The notes under the pieces were generated by a model. It ran no database searches. It was not told where the DNA came from and saw only the letters and a list, made by a program, of their open reading frames with translations. The translations under genes and the position numbers were made by a program. This document shows positions 44,763 to 56,639 of a DNA stretch of 64,000 nucleotides, piece by piece; position 1 is the first letter of the stretch; each line of letters starts with the position of its first letter. The stretch is from Corythucha ciliata (Eukaryota > Arthropoda > Insecta > Hemiptera > Tingidae). The stretch is taken from contig CM075939.1 of NCBI GenBank assembly GCA_038030265.1, forward strand, positions 7,545,253 to 7,609,252, written 5' to 3'.

Positions 44763-45400
44763 TTAACTACAGTCAACTATTTTACTTTGGAAATGATTTC
44801 GAGCTCCTTCATAAGTTGATTTGTGTCGATGGGCTTCAGCCACAAAAAGATCAATATCAGAGTCCTTCCAGTTTTGGGTTGGCAAAGTTTGTAATCTTAG
44901 CATTAATCCCTGAAATCACGTTGAATTTGTTGAGATCGTAAAGAAAAGCAAAAAAAAAACAAAAAAACAAAAAAAAAAAACCTGAAATCTTGTATCCAGT
45001 GGAGTAAAAATAAAGCGGCGCAGGCGTACAGCTGGAAAGAGGCGAAGGAGTCGAGTTCAGCGACGACGTATGTGTCCCAGAGTCGATCAAACATCGCAGG
45101 GGTAGTTCCCTGGTTAAAATATTGTTCATCTATCTGAACGAGAATTGTAGTACCTACTTGACGTCGTTGTCTTGTAGATGCTTGTGAAGTAGTGGGCCTT
45201 GAGGAAACAAATAAAAATATTGTTACAAAAGCTTAAGGTTAGCAATTTAATAATGAAAATACCGTTGATTATATTGATAAATATCTCTTAAGTCGTTAAT
45301 TTTATTCTGAATCCCAAGCTGGGGGAATATGTAATGACATAAAACCTGTACTCGGACCGTTTTTTCTTCAAATTGTCTTCCCCGATGTCAGATCTTGTAC
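44763..45400 (-). pseudogene. TBC1D22-like Rab GTPase-activating protein, broken 3' exons
   Basis: TBC1D22 proteins are Golgi-associated TBC-domain Rab GAPs. On the minus strand: YIFPQLGIQNKINDLRDI (exon ending 45263 at a GT donor); then an exon 45197-44982 with HLQDNDVK, LQFSFR, MNNILTRELPLRC, RLWDTYVVAELDSFASFQLY and ACAALFLLHW; then an exon 44909-44763 with GLMLRLQTLPTQNWKDSDID, FVAEAHRHKSTYEGA and a stop at 44765-44763. The family sequence FRWMNN has a TAG in place of Trp, another TAG follows DVK, and the frame changes once before RLWDTY and again before DFQGL. The similarity is strong, so this is either a decayed gene copy or a locus with assembly errors. The catalytic Arg/Gln fingers lie upstream and are not in the visible part. 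Confidence 0.78.
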
Positions 45401-45986
45401 AGGCATAACCATGTCGGCGGCTAGGCATACATGAATGAGCCCCCAACCAACCGAGGACGTACAAATTTTACATATCGTTAAAATACTCCGTGTTTCAGCC
45501 TTTAGCAGAATGGAATACCGGGCCAGCTTAAATATTTCGGGTCACTCAAATTAATTATTGGAGGGGGGGGGGGGGTTAAACCAAGGCGAATGGTCAATTG
45601 GGCCATTTTCAGGGTGGGGATCATGATCTTTTTAGGCCTCGATTTTCAAGCCTGTATAAATCGTCAGTTGAGTCATTTTCAGGGCGCGAAAAGCCAGTTT
45701 GACTATTTTTAGAACGGGAATTGCTGAGAAAATTCCACATTCGACAAGCTCCCTGCACATTCTTCTGTTCATTGGGGACTAAAACTTATCAAAGACGACG
45801 ATTTAGCCCCTTTTTTTCAGGCGTTTTGTGGCGATCTTTTGTATCAGGAGAACCTGATGTGCTGGGAGCTGCAAAATTTCCACCGCTGACGCAGCTCCCA
45901 GTACCTACTATTCTCCTGGTCATTGGGGGACAAAAATCCGTGTCAACGCTTGGTCCAACTGTCGTCGGTAAACATCTATTTGGTAG
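45401..45986. other. No gene recognised; degenerate phrases
   Basis: A G-run at 45563-45575 is followed by phrases on the CAGTTTGACTATTTTTAG pattern. 45770-45930 resembles 25480-25620. The stretch ends at the gypsy element's target-site duplication CTAAT (45987-45991). Confidence 0.45.
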
Positions 45987-45991
45987 CTAAT

Positions 45992-46146
45992 TATTATATA
46001 CCCGATTATTAATCCATGGGCATGCGCCACTCGAAACATATACATCTCATTTGCCCCCTCGTTAGTTGGTCATGAACTTCTTACAATTATACATCTCACC
46101 TCATGAATGCGTTTTCTTCCTACTCTATCCTCCCTCATAGATAACA
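45992..46146 (+). repeat. 5' LTR of gypsy element 2
   Basis: Matches 50693-50847 over the full 155 bp with about four substitutions (for example CCCGATT/CCCAATT and CATAGAT/CATACAT). Confidence 0.93.
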
Positions 46147-46306
46147 GTTGGCGACGAGGATCACCAGGCTATTCGCGTTCGCGATGTTTTCGGGACCTTC
46201 CCACGATAGTTCTGTGTCTGTGTTAATTTCAGTTATTTTCTACGCTTCAGTTTATTTTATTTTATTTTTTTTTACATTTCATTGTCTGCATTGCTCTCGG
46301 GACGCC

Positions 46307-49300
46307 ATGAACGATCCCCCCGCACCTACCCCCGGCCTTGCCGAACTCACGGCAGCGCTCAACAGGTTCGTCTCGCGACTGACGCCATTACCGGCAGCGG
46401 CCACACCCGCTTCTACATCGTCGGGCCCCAGGTCTGTTCAAGAAATTTTACAAACTCAATCGCTCAACTTCGAGTCGTATGACGAAGCACAAGAACCGTT
46501 TGACTCCTACATTCAACGGCTCGACAATTTTTACATGATAAAAGGCCTGACAGGGACCGATCCGGCTTCAGACCAGGCAAAGGTACGAATTCTTATTAAC
46601 TGCCTCGGCCCGAAGAATTACCAGCTATTGTCAAGCTTAACTGCACCGGACCTGCCGACCACAAAAAATTCAAATGACCTCATTAAATTACTATCGGAAC
46701 ATCTCAGCCCACGGTCAAATATTCTTACAGAGCAGCATCGATTCCTGTCTCGCATCCAACATACAGGCGAGTCATTGTCCAACTATATTTCGGGGCTAAA
46801 ACACCTCGCACAGAAAGCAAATTTTAAATCGACCTGTACAAACGCCGAATGTTCGCTTTCTGTCATGCAATTGATGCTACGAGCTCAATTTATTCGTGGT
46901 GTTAAGCGATTCTGACATTCGCGAAAAACTACTACAACAAGGAGAAATAACACTCGAAAAGACCGTAGAAATCGCTTTGGCCATTGAGGCATCCAAATTA
47001 GAAAACAAGGAAATTTACGCTTCAAAATTACATCCAGTTAACAAAATAAAAACCCTCGGACGCTCACACGTACTCAAGAATGCCACGTCAGCCCCAGCCC
47101 AGACCCTTCCAACCCGCACATCTACGTCCTCGAGACATAAACAAAATGTTAAATTAGAACAGCTCGGACTCTCCGGTATGTGCTTACACTGCGGAAGGGC
47201 CAACCACGAAACAAGAGCGTGCCGCTCAAAGGAGAAAATACGTTGCGACAAATGCAATAAGAAGGGACATCTTGCTCGCATCTGCATTACAACTTTGTCG
47301 AAGTCTAACTTGAAACCCGCACGACCTCCAGGAGTGCACAACGTTGCCGCTTCTCCAGCCTCTGACGAAGATTACGCTATTAACCACGTAGAAAACATTT
47401 CCTCCCTACATGACGACAAAATGTATGCTCAGGTAAAAATTAACGATAAAGTTATTGCATTCGAAATAGACTCTGGTAGCTGTGTATCAATGGTGAGTAA
47501 AAATACGTTCCACACCATTTCAACACACTCTGTCTTGGCTCAAACCCCTATTGTTTTCCGAACGTATACAGGGGAAATATTCCAACCGATCGGCGTAGCC
47601 ACAGTCGACGTCTCCTATAAAGGAAAAAAACACAAACTAGAGCTATTCGTCGTGGGAAAAAATTGTTCATCCATACTAGGACGCGACTGGATTCGGAAAC
47701 TCCACGTAGACCTTCATGACATAAAGGCCAGCACGAATCCCGCTGAACAAACAATTATAAATATCACTGTTTCCGACATAATAAAACAATATTCTGATGT
47801 TTTCCAGGTAGTTGTCGGACAAGTACCAAATCACACCTGTCGTTTACACCACCGTCCTGACGCAAAACCAATTTTCATCAAACCTCGACCAGTTCCGTAT
47901 GCACTACGTGAACGAGTGGACCACGAGTTAGAGACACTCGAACAGCAGGGAATCATAACTCGTGTTGAACACTCAGATTGGGGAACACCAATCGTCGTGG
48001 TACCAAAAAGTGACTCAACAATACGAATTTGTGCTGATTACAAAGTAACCATAAATTCACAGCTAATGGACGCTCGCTATCCCATACCCAGGATAGAAGA
48101 CATTTTTAACAAAATGCGTCATGGACTTTATTTCTGTACCCTTGACATTTTCAAAGCGTGCACCTTCCAACAGATGATGAAAGCGCTAAAATTCAAACCA
48201 TTTCCACCCATCGAGGGACATACAAAGTCAACCGCTTATTCTTTGGCATTAACTGCGCCGAATGAATTTCACCAATTCATCGACCAATTCATACAAGACC
48301 TCGACGGAACAGCGGCGTACTTCGACGACCTAATCGTCCAGGGACGAACGCTCGAAGAGTGCAAACATCGCCTCATCCAAGTTCTAAACAAATTACGTCG
48401 TTACAATTTACATTTAAATGAATCTAAATGCAAATTCTTCAAAAAACAGATCCAGTATCTGGGACATACAATCAGTTCTGAGGGACTACAAAAATCCTCT
48501 GACAAAATACGAGCGATACTCGAAGCGTCACATCACAAAATGCGGATCAAGTAAAACAATTTCTAGGACTAGTCTTATACTACTCCCGCTTCCTGCCTAA
48601 CGCTTCTCACGTTCTACACCCGCTATACAAACTCCTCAGAAAAGATCAAAATTTTACATGGACAGCTGACTGTGAAAACGCATTTAACACAATCAAAACA
48701 GAAATCGCTAGTGACAAAGTATTAATTCCATTTCATCCTGACTACCCAATTACACTAGCGACAGATGCAAGTCCTCACGGTCTCGCAGCGGTACTCTCGC
48801 ATACTTGCCCTGACGGAAACGAGAGACCGATAGCCTTTGCGTCGCGCTCACTGTCAAACGCGGAAACCAACTATATAGTCAACTAGACAAAGAAGCGACA
48901 GCTGTATATTGGGCTTTTCGAAAATTTTTCGACTACATTTACGGACGGAAATTCAAACTTATCGTAGACAATAAACCGATGATGATGATCTTACACCCAC
49001 AAAAACAGTTACCGCCGTTAACTTCATCTCGTATGCTCCGCTACGCTCAGTATCTATCAGGATTTGACTACACCGTTGACTACCGCTCAACCCTTGCCCA
49101 CACTAACGTTGACTATTTGTCTCGCAATCCGTTACCTTCATCCGAACATGCTCTCCAACTTGTCGATGATGACTTTACGTGTCACGAAAACACTATTTCT
49201 CAAGTTACGTCCACTACAATAACATCAAGGGGCCTACAGATAGAAACGAGCGTGGACCCCGAATTGTCACTGCTAAAAGAAAAACTCTTGAATGGAACAA

Positions 49301-50631
49301 TATGCGACCCGGAATTATCCGTCCATCAAGGTATTCTCTTCAGAGGACAACGCGTAATAATTCCTAAAAAGTTCCAGGCTTACGTTCTCAACGAACTACA
49401 TGAGACTCACTTGGGAATGGTCAAAATGAAAGCGTTGGCTCGCGCAACTTGCTATTGGCGAAACATTGACACCGACATCGAAGCCTTGGTTAGAATCTGT
49501 AGACATTGCTGCTTAATTAAAGGTGACCCAGCACATGCGCCACTTCACAAATGGGAACCCCCTGCCACGAACTGGCAACGCATACACATGGACTACGCTG
49601 GACCCTTCTTCAATCACCACTTTTTTATAGTTGTTGACGCCCGATCCAAATGGCCTGCAATTTTTGCTTCAAAAACTGCCCTCACTTCTGCCCAAACTAT
49701 CCAGTACTTACGTATGATTTTTTCAAGGTTTGGATTACCGGAATCGCTCGTAAGCGACAACGCTTCGATTTTCAAGTCCGAAGAGTTTTCATCTTTCTGC
49801 GCCCGCAATGGTGTACGCCAGCACTTTATTGCTCCCGGGCATCCAGCCACAAATGGTCAGGCAGAACGCTACTGCCAAATTCTAAAACAAAAACTTCGTA
49901 GCATGCAGGACGATCCCGGCACGATCACTGACAAGCTCCTCACGCTACTCTTCAAATACCGTGCTACTCCATTAGCGTGCGGCAAGTCACCTGCCGAAAT
50001 AATGCTCCACCGACGTCTTTGAACCAAATTGGACATACTTAGACCCGGAGCTGACGATTTTTACAGCAATGAAGCGCCCCAACCACCTTTAAAGACGTAC
50101 TTCCTCGCTGGTGAAAGGGTGCAAGCACGTAACTATTCCACAGGTCTCAAATGGAATCTTGGTTTCGTAATCAACCGGCTTGGTCGATTACACTATCTTA
50201 TTGGTTTAGACAATGGACACACCATAAAGCGTGACTTTAATCAATTGCGTGCCACAGATGTGTCACCAGACGCACCGGACATGCATACCCCACCGGACAC
50301 CAATCGACCCTTTGTATTACCAAACTTTTCTGTTCCAGGCTTGTCTTTCCAGCCACGGAAATCAGGTTTCCCACGGCCCTCGCTTCGGTCTCCAGAACCG
50401 TTGGCACCCCCTCCGCCTCCTACCGGACAAACCACCGCCGGTCGGCACACCAGTCGCCGCCGGCTGCGGCCACGCCTAGCCGCTCGAGCACACTCTCTCC
50501 TCCACTTCGACGCTCCAACCGCGATCGACGACCTGTCGAAAGACTCAACTTATAAATTTTTTTTTATTGTCATTTTACTTTTCTTTCATTTTCCTGTTAT
50601 TTTCACTTTAGCTTTGTTTCCATCTGCTTAA
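46307..50631 (+). pseudogene. gypsy element 2 gag-pol with multiple frame breaks
   Basis: Gag from MNDPPAPTPGLAEL (46307) runs to about 46895, where the frame shifts. The next frame (46896-48554) has two zinc knuckles (CLHCGRANHETRAC, CDKCNKKGHLARIC), protease FEIDSGSCVSMV and GRDWIRKL, and reverse transcriptase with PIVVVPKSDSTIRICADY. The LDIFKACTF region is rearranged, but the catalytic AYFDDLIV is present. A shift near 48540 leads to the RT thumb and RNase H (ITLATDASPHGLAAVL), another break follows near 48880, then 48979-50022 carries the integrase (ETHLGMVKMKALARATCYW, HMDYAGPFF, SLVSDNASIF, ATNGQAERY). A stop at 50020-50022 precedes a Pro-rich C-terminal frame to 50631. Not functional as read. 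Confidence 0.9.
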
Positions 50632-50692
50632 TTTTTATTTTTATTGCTTCTTACTTTTCGAATGTTTATTGTTTTCAAACTAAGAGGGAGAC

Positions 50693-50847
50693 TATTATAT
50701 ACCCAATTATTAATCCATGGGCATGCGCCACTCGAAACGTATACATCTCATTTGCCCCCTCGTTAGTTGGTCATGAGCTTCTTACAATTATACATCTCAC
50801 CTCATGAATGCGTTTTCTTCCTACTCTATCCTCCCTCATACATAACA
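50693..50847 (+). repeat. 3' LTR of gypsy element 2
   Basis: Second 155-bp LTR, preceded by the purine-rich AACTAAGAGGGAGAC, a suitable polypurine tract, and followed by the CTAAT duplication. Confidence 0.93.
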
Positions 50848-50852
50848 CTAAT

Positions 50853-51760
50853 CGAAAAATATTCGCAAGCTATGAAGTCTGCCTCAGCAGCTTAGGGCTT
50901 GACAAATCTTCCACTTGATATTAAATTAAATATTTCCTGGTCAATTTTGTTGGGATGAAAAGCTTCTACCCAAGCCAAGCAAAATACAAAAACCATCCAT
51001 CCATCCATTTTGATGTCCGAGAACAACATTATTATGAACTCAGAGAAAATGACCCTAAAGTTCTCTTCAGTTGAGTGATTGTTGGAGGAAATGGCCAAAA
51101 CGACGCGGACCCTCGAATTACCGCTATGACGCCGCCAATTAGCGCTTACGACTAGTTTAAGCCGCGCAAGTTTCTTATTTTAGCTATGAATGAGTGCTTT
51201 TTGTCAACTTTACCCGCAAATAAGCGCAATATTAGCGGTTATGCCCCCCCTCCAATAGCCACGAGTTTGCTCATTTTCTCAACTTTAGCAGCAAAGCAGC
51301 GTTTTTATCCCGTTTCTTAATTTTCAACGAGTTTGGGCGTTTTCCTCAATTTTAACAGCAAATTAGCGATTTTTTCAATTTTTTTTTAGCAGGGGATTAG
51401 CACCTTCTTCAGTTTTAGCTAAAAATAAGCGTTTTCATTAAGTGTTTTCCTCAATATTAGCCGCAAAATAGAGAGCTTTTCACAAACTAGTAGACTTTTT
51501 TTGGTTTACCAGACGCTATGCATGAGCGATTTTTCGCGGTTTTACCCGCGAATTAGCGCGGTTTCCACCTATTGCCATAGTTTGGCGCTTTTCCTCAATT
51601 TCAGCCTTGAAAGTTGCCTTCAGAAGCCGCGAATTAGCGCTTTTTCTTAATTTTAGCAGCGTAGTAGCGTTTCAAATCTGTGGAATTAGCTAATTTTCTC
51701 AATTTCAGTCACGAATTGGTGTTTTGCGCAATTTCAGCTGTAAATTGGCGATTTTCAGCC
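50853..51760. repeat. 30-bp repeat field
   Basis: The first 250 bp are unrecognised. From about 51130 TTAGCCGCGAATTAGCG-type units follow up to the insertion site of the next element. Confidence 0.6.
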
Positions 51761-51769
51761 GTGAATTAG

Positions 51770-54700
51770 ACTTGAAGCTCGGGAGTCCTCGTGAGGTCGG
51801 ACTCGGCCAAGTTCACCTTCGGTCGCATCCGAACGCCTGAATTGTTTATTTTCACTCCCTCTTCCCTCATGGTAAAAAAATAGTACAATATGTACAAAAT
51901 TAACATAGATTTTCACCAAAACCTTGAATTTTACTCATGTTTCCATTACAATCGTAATTTTAAAAAAAATTTTGAAACGAGTTTCTTCATTGCAGCTCCC
52001 ACTATCTAACATCAAACCGTGGAATGTTTCAATTTTTTTCAAATCAATGCATTTGCTTTTTGAAAGAGCCACATTTTTGTTTTTCGAACAAGCGAAATTT
52101 CTGAACTGATTGTATAAAAAACTTGGGATACGAAATTCGTTTTTTGAAAGAACGAAATTACGCAAAATTAGGGTCCTTTAAGCAGAAAGTAGCAAAAACT
52201 CGTGAATTAAGGTTTTTAAGAAGCAGAATCCGCGATTTTGTTTATGAGAGAGTGAACATTTTCAGTAAAATTTGGGTTCAAGCTGCCAAATCAAGAAATT
52301 TGTGTTTTCGATGTTAGCTTTTCGAATTGGTCGACGCCGTGTACAACTTTGGACTCCAGAAAGAGCCAAACCCACGAAATTTGGTGAGTAAAGTAACCAA
52401 CAACTGTAAAATCGTGGTTGAAATGCGCCAAATCCACAAAATTAGGTTTTGATTTAAAAAAAACCGCAAAATTTGGGGATTTATAAGACCAAAATTGACG
52501 AAATTTAGGTTTGGAATACTCCAAAATAGGGACTCGTTGTCTGAATTAGCAAAACCTGCGAAACTGATTTCAGTTAGATCTAAAACCACGACATTTTGGT
52601 TTTAAACGCGCGGACTTCAGTGAAATTGGGGTACTTAATAACAAAATTCGTGAAATTTGATTTTGAAGGTGTCAAATTTGAAACATTGAATGTTGAAACA
52701 TTTAGTCATGAAAAATCAACAGCGAAAATGTGAATTGAAAAAGCAAGAATCGCGAGTTTTGTTTTTTCGTCATTATTTTTTCACCAATTTTGGTTGTTGA
52801 CGTAACCAAACCCGCGCGAAACATATTTTACAAAGAGGCAAAGCCACGAAATTTGGTTTTTCATCATGCACAATTCCCCAAAGTCGGGGTAAAGGAGCGA
52901 AGTCCACGAAATTGGGTGTTGAAGCAGGAAAAGTTAGTAAAATTAGTTGTTTAAAGAGCAAACCCCACGTAATTTGGGATTTAAAAGCGAGGAAATCAGC
53001 AAAATTGGTGTACGAAATAACAAAAATTAGTGGAATTTGGTTTTTAAGGTGCCAAATTTGAAACGTTCGTTCATGGAAGAGTGAAAATTTCCAGCCAAAA
53101 TTAGAAATTTTTTTTTCGCTCGTTTTTTGCGAAATTGGTTTTTTTATTACCAACCTGCAAAAGTAAAGAGCAAAAGTCCCGAAATTTAGTTTGTGAAGGA
53201 GTAAATTCCAAGAAATTTGGGTTTTGAATAAGCAAACCCAGAAATCCACCAAAGACATGAATCCACCAAATTTAATTTTGATTAAGCGAAAATTCGCGAA
53301 ATTGAAGTTTGGAAGAGTGAAAATTACGAAATTTTGTTCTTGAAGTGCCAAAAGCATGACTAGTTTTAAATCAGACTGTGAGTCTTATTTTCCGGTTCGT
53401 CGGCCAATGTTCTCATGTGGTGTGGGCTGAATTTTAGAGTTTTGAGTGAAATAGAGGCATGACGTTGTGTGGAACAGATTCAGTGGGCGAAATCACTCTA
53501 TTGTTCTCTGAGTGGACTTTGTGCTACGATCTCTCCGCCCCTGGCGCTCGACCTGACCTGGTGGAGTTAGGGAGAAGACCCGGCTCAGCTCGCCCAGGGC
53601 AAAATGGGGACTGGCTCTGGCTAGGAGCTGCAGCTTTGTTTGAAGATGAAAACTTGAAAGATGTTTTGAATTAGGAATCCAGGGGTTACACTTACATCAA
53701 GTAGAAACCGAAAAAGTAGGACAAAAAAGAGGACAATTTCGATCTCTCCCCGGGCACAAGAAAAATGAGCTCGGACGTCCCCAGACGCTCAAGAAAGTAA
53801 GACAAGTCCGGGGAAAGAAGGACGCCTTGTCACCCTAGCCGTGGTGTATCTGGGGCCTAAGGATTTTATAGCTAATTAAAGTCCTTAATTAGGGACATGA
53901 ATTTAACCGGAAGAACATAGTCCTGAAACTGGTCTCATTCGAAAGGTTTTACGTAGCTGATTACGAATATGATCGTCTGCCTCTGGGGCATTTGCCCTCC
54001 TGTGGCTCGTCAAACTCCCTTAATTAAGGAAATTATAATTAACTGGCAGAACATAGTCTTGAAATTGAAGCTCTCCTGAAGCTCCTCTGTGACAAGATGT
54101 TCGCGAGACTGATACACCTTAAGAAAGAGAAGGTCACGTCAAAAATTGCGACGATTAGAAGTAGGCATCACAAAACATCGAGCAGTCTTCAGGAGAGCGG
54201 TGTTTGTGAGCTAGGAAGGAATTTGGGTAATACCTTCCAGTAAAACATCTGTCCATGAATTTCTCCGGGATCCTTCTCATCCACCCCCATGAAAAAAACA
54301 AAATTCGCTCTCAAAGAAAATTATTGTCGACGAAGAAAAAGAAAAAATCGGCGCACTCTTCACTAACCCGTCCAACCCAAATTTCTGTTAATCTCTTGGT
54401 CCCAAATACTGAAGGTGTGCTAACAACTTTGAAAAAAAAAAAAACGCTGCGAATTATCGAACAATGCCTTATTATTTCGACTGTTTATGGGTTTATTATT
54501 CATCGATGTAGTCAAATCCGGCTTGAAATTACATGAAAATCGACACCCCACACCCCTTTGATCCCAAATCCTTTGAAAATCCCCATTTTGGACCCGCTTT
54601 TGGCCCATAAAACCCCAGGGAGGTATTTGATCAAACTGATCAGATGTTAGGACCAACTAGACCCCAAATGGAGTCTATGTGCGAAAGAACGAGTTTTTTC

Positions 54701-55353
54701 GAGCAATCCTAGGGCAAGATTTGGCCCGGACGGCGGACGGACTTTTTTTTTTATTGCAGATTTGGATTCTACGCACTTTGAAACGTAAAACTACAAATTT
54801 TGAGGGGGGGTCAAAAAATTTTTTTTGCGATTCGATTACAAAGACTTATTATTGAGAAATAATAAGCCAAAATATGTTGACATTTTCAAATGCATAATTT
54901 CATGAGAGCTTTTGAATTTTTGTTTATTATAGCTCAAGCTCATCCTTCAGCGCTATCGGCAAGCCGCAGGCGTGGTCGGTTTCAAAAGTTCCTATGTATC
55001 CGCCTTTTTATCTGCGGGATTTCCGGATTTGTTCGAAGATAAAAAAATAATTAGTTAATTCTTATTAATATTAAATTGGATATACCTACTTATTTGTTTA
55101 CTAATACACCATCCTGCGCCCCACGCACCATCGCTAATATCACGTGAGGCCGTGAGGAGTCTTTCAACTATTTATTAATGAATTTATTACCTATTTATTA
55201 ATGAATTGAAATATTCAGTCGATCGAAGAGTTTGATTGTTGTGAAGCGAATGTGACAATTGTGACATTTCAGAAGAAAGGGGTGTTGAGGGGGGTGGCGA
55301 ATGAAGCCGAACTTAACCGAACTCGACCTCATGAGGACTGTCGAGCTTCAAGT
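51770..55353. mobile_element. TIR element with 9-bp target-site duplication
   Basis: Starts ACTTGAAGCTCGGGAGTCC and ends in the diverged inverse (GGACTGTCGAGCTTCAAGT); the TIRs match roughly 75% over about 58 bp. GTGAATTAG flanks both ends (51761-51769, 55354-55362), and removal restores a normal 30-bp repeat unit. A 9-bp duplication fits Mutator-like or Merlin-like elements. No transposase is seen: 52100-53350 is a separate degenerate repeat (CGAAATTTGGTTTTG every 30-45 bp), 53530-53640 is GC-rich, and 53830-54080 has repeated CCTTAATTA phrases. Confidence 0.78.
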
Positions 55354-55362
55354 GTGAATTAG

Positions 55363-56032
55363 CACTTTTCCTCAATTTAGGCTTAAAATTAACCTTTAGA
55401 ATCTCTTAATTATTTTGTTAATATTAGCCGCAAATTAGCGGGTTTTTTCACATTTTAGCACCGCATTAGCAATTTTATATTAATTTTAGGTATTATTGCT
55501 TGTTCTCAGTTCAAGCCCGTGAATCTGCCATGAATTTACCATTTTTCTGAATTTTAGCCACTAAGTTGCCTTCAGAAGGCGCGTATTTAAATTATAAATA
55601 ATTACACCACACTTTATCCGAGAAATAGAGATGTTTTCTATTTTTAGCAGCGAATCGGCGCTTTTTCTAAATTTTAGGCTGCGTAGTAGAGTTTCCGACC
55701 CGTGCATTACCGTATTTTCTCAATATTTTCTAATAATTGGCTTTTTCCTCGATTTAAGCTAGAAATTAGCCATTTTTTCCACTTTTAGCACAGAAGTATC
55801 AAATTTTCCCAATTTGAACTGAAATTTAGGTAGCGTTTTTCGTAATTGTAGCCGCGCTAATTAGTGTTTTTTCAATTTTAGCCGTGAATTAGTGATTTCC
55901 TTCATTTGTATCCGCGTATTCACGTCCTTCCTCAACTTTATATCCGCAAATTGCAAATAAGCAGTTTTTCTCAATTTCAGTTGTGAAATAGGATTTTCTG
56001 CTAATTTTCCGGCGAATTATCATCTATCCCCT
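55363..56032. repeat. 30-bp repeat field
   Basis: TTTTCTCAATTTTAGCCGCG/GAATTAGTG units continue the array interrupted by the preceding element and run up to the next TIR. Confidence 0.65.
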
Positions 56033-56278
56033 AATTGAGCTTTAGATGACCCTATCTACGGACATTTAGGGGAATACTCCCCTCCTCACCGCACCACCCT
56101 AGTCACAACTGTGAATTCGAGGGAGTGGGGAGGTTCTTAGGGGAATACTCCCCTCCTCACCGCACCACCCTAGTCACAACCGTGAATTCGAGGGAGTGGG
56201 GAGGCTGAAAATAAAGAAATAAATCTTTAAATTAAATACTTACTGCTTTACTTGTTTTGAGTTCCGAGAAAAAATTGC

Positions 56279-56352
56279 TCCCCAGGCGGGCTTCGAACCC
56301 ACGACCTCCTGGTTTCGCGCCAGATGCTCTTGCCACCTAAGCTATCTGGGGA
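56279..56352 (-). tRNA. tRNA-like gene, probable tRNA pseudogene
   Basis: The minus strand folds as a class I tRNA: acceptor TCCCCAG/CTGGGGA, D stem GCTT/GAGC, anticodon stem TCTGG/CCAGG, T stem GTGGG/CCCGC with loop TTCGAAG. Box A (TAGCTTAGGTGG) and box B (GGTTCGAAGCC) are good and a T6 terminator follows at 56273-56268. The anticodon loop CGCGAAA lacks the universal T33. The literal anticodon would be CGA (Ser), but Ser tRNAs have a long variable arm and this has 5 bases; there is also an extra base after the acceptor stem. The unit is therefore probably transcribable but not a normal decoder. Confidence 0.6.
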
Positions 56353-56496
56353 GAACCACGCAAAGAGCGAATCCACCCAGGAGAAATCCCCTCTCGGAAC
56401 TCAAACTGCACCTAACGGGTCAGTGCATGTCATACGTCAGTGAGTAAGGCGTTTGTTTTACATTTTAAGTCACATTGGCCATTTCATTTCAATTTA

Positions 56497-56639
56497 TAGC
56501 GTTCCCCATTTGCACAAAATGCTGCAATTTGGGCAGTTCATTTCCACCCGTCTTCACTGAATTAAATCATATGTTAGTGGAGAAGACGGGTGGAAATGAA
56601 TAGCCCCGTTGCAGAATTTTTTGCAAATGGGGAACGCTA
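56497..56639. mobile_element. 143-bp MITE with TTA target-site duplication
   Basis: Ends TAGCGTTCCCCATTTGCA and its near-exact inverse, flanked by TTA (56494-56496, 56640-56642). The centre is a perfect-looking hairpin CCACCCGTCTTC...GAAGACGGGTGG around AATTAAATCATATGTT, shared in part with the MITE in the copia element. Confidence 0.85.

Larger units (their letters stand above)
45992..50847 (+). mobile_element. Ty3/gypsy LTR retrotransposon 2
   Basis: LTRs 45992-46146 and 50693-50847 are both 155 bp (TATTATATACCC...CATAACA) and differ at about four positions. CTAAT flanks both ends (45987-45991, 50848-50852). GGCGACGAGGAT just after the 5' LTR sits in the primer-binding position. The interior holds gag and pol with several frame breaks. 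The LTRs lack the usual TG start. Confidence 0.93.

Noticed and set aside
35320..45170. A TAGGTAC string at the frame breaks of both copia (about 35326) and the TBC1D22-like copy (about 45160)
   Set aside because: In copia it is a 4-bp duplication that shifts frame; in the TBC copy the extra bases keep the frame. Two short matches are probably coincidence.
53459..53674. GC-rich 71-codon ORF
   Set aside because: Short, inside a non-autonomous transposon and without any recognised motif. Its openness follows from local GC content.
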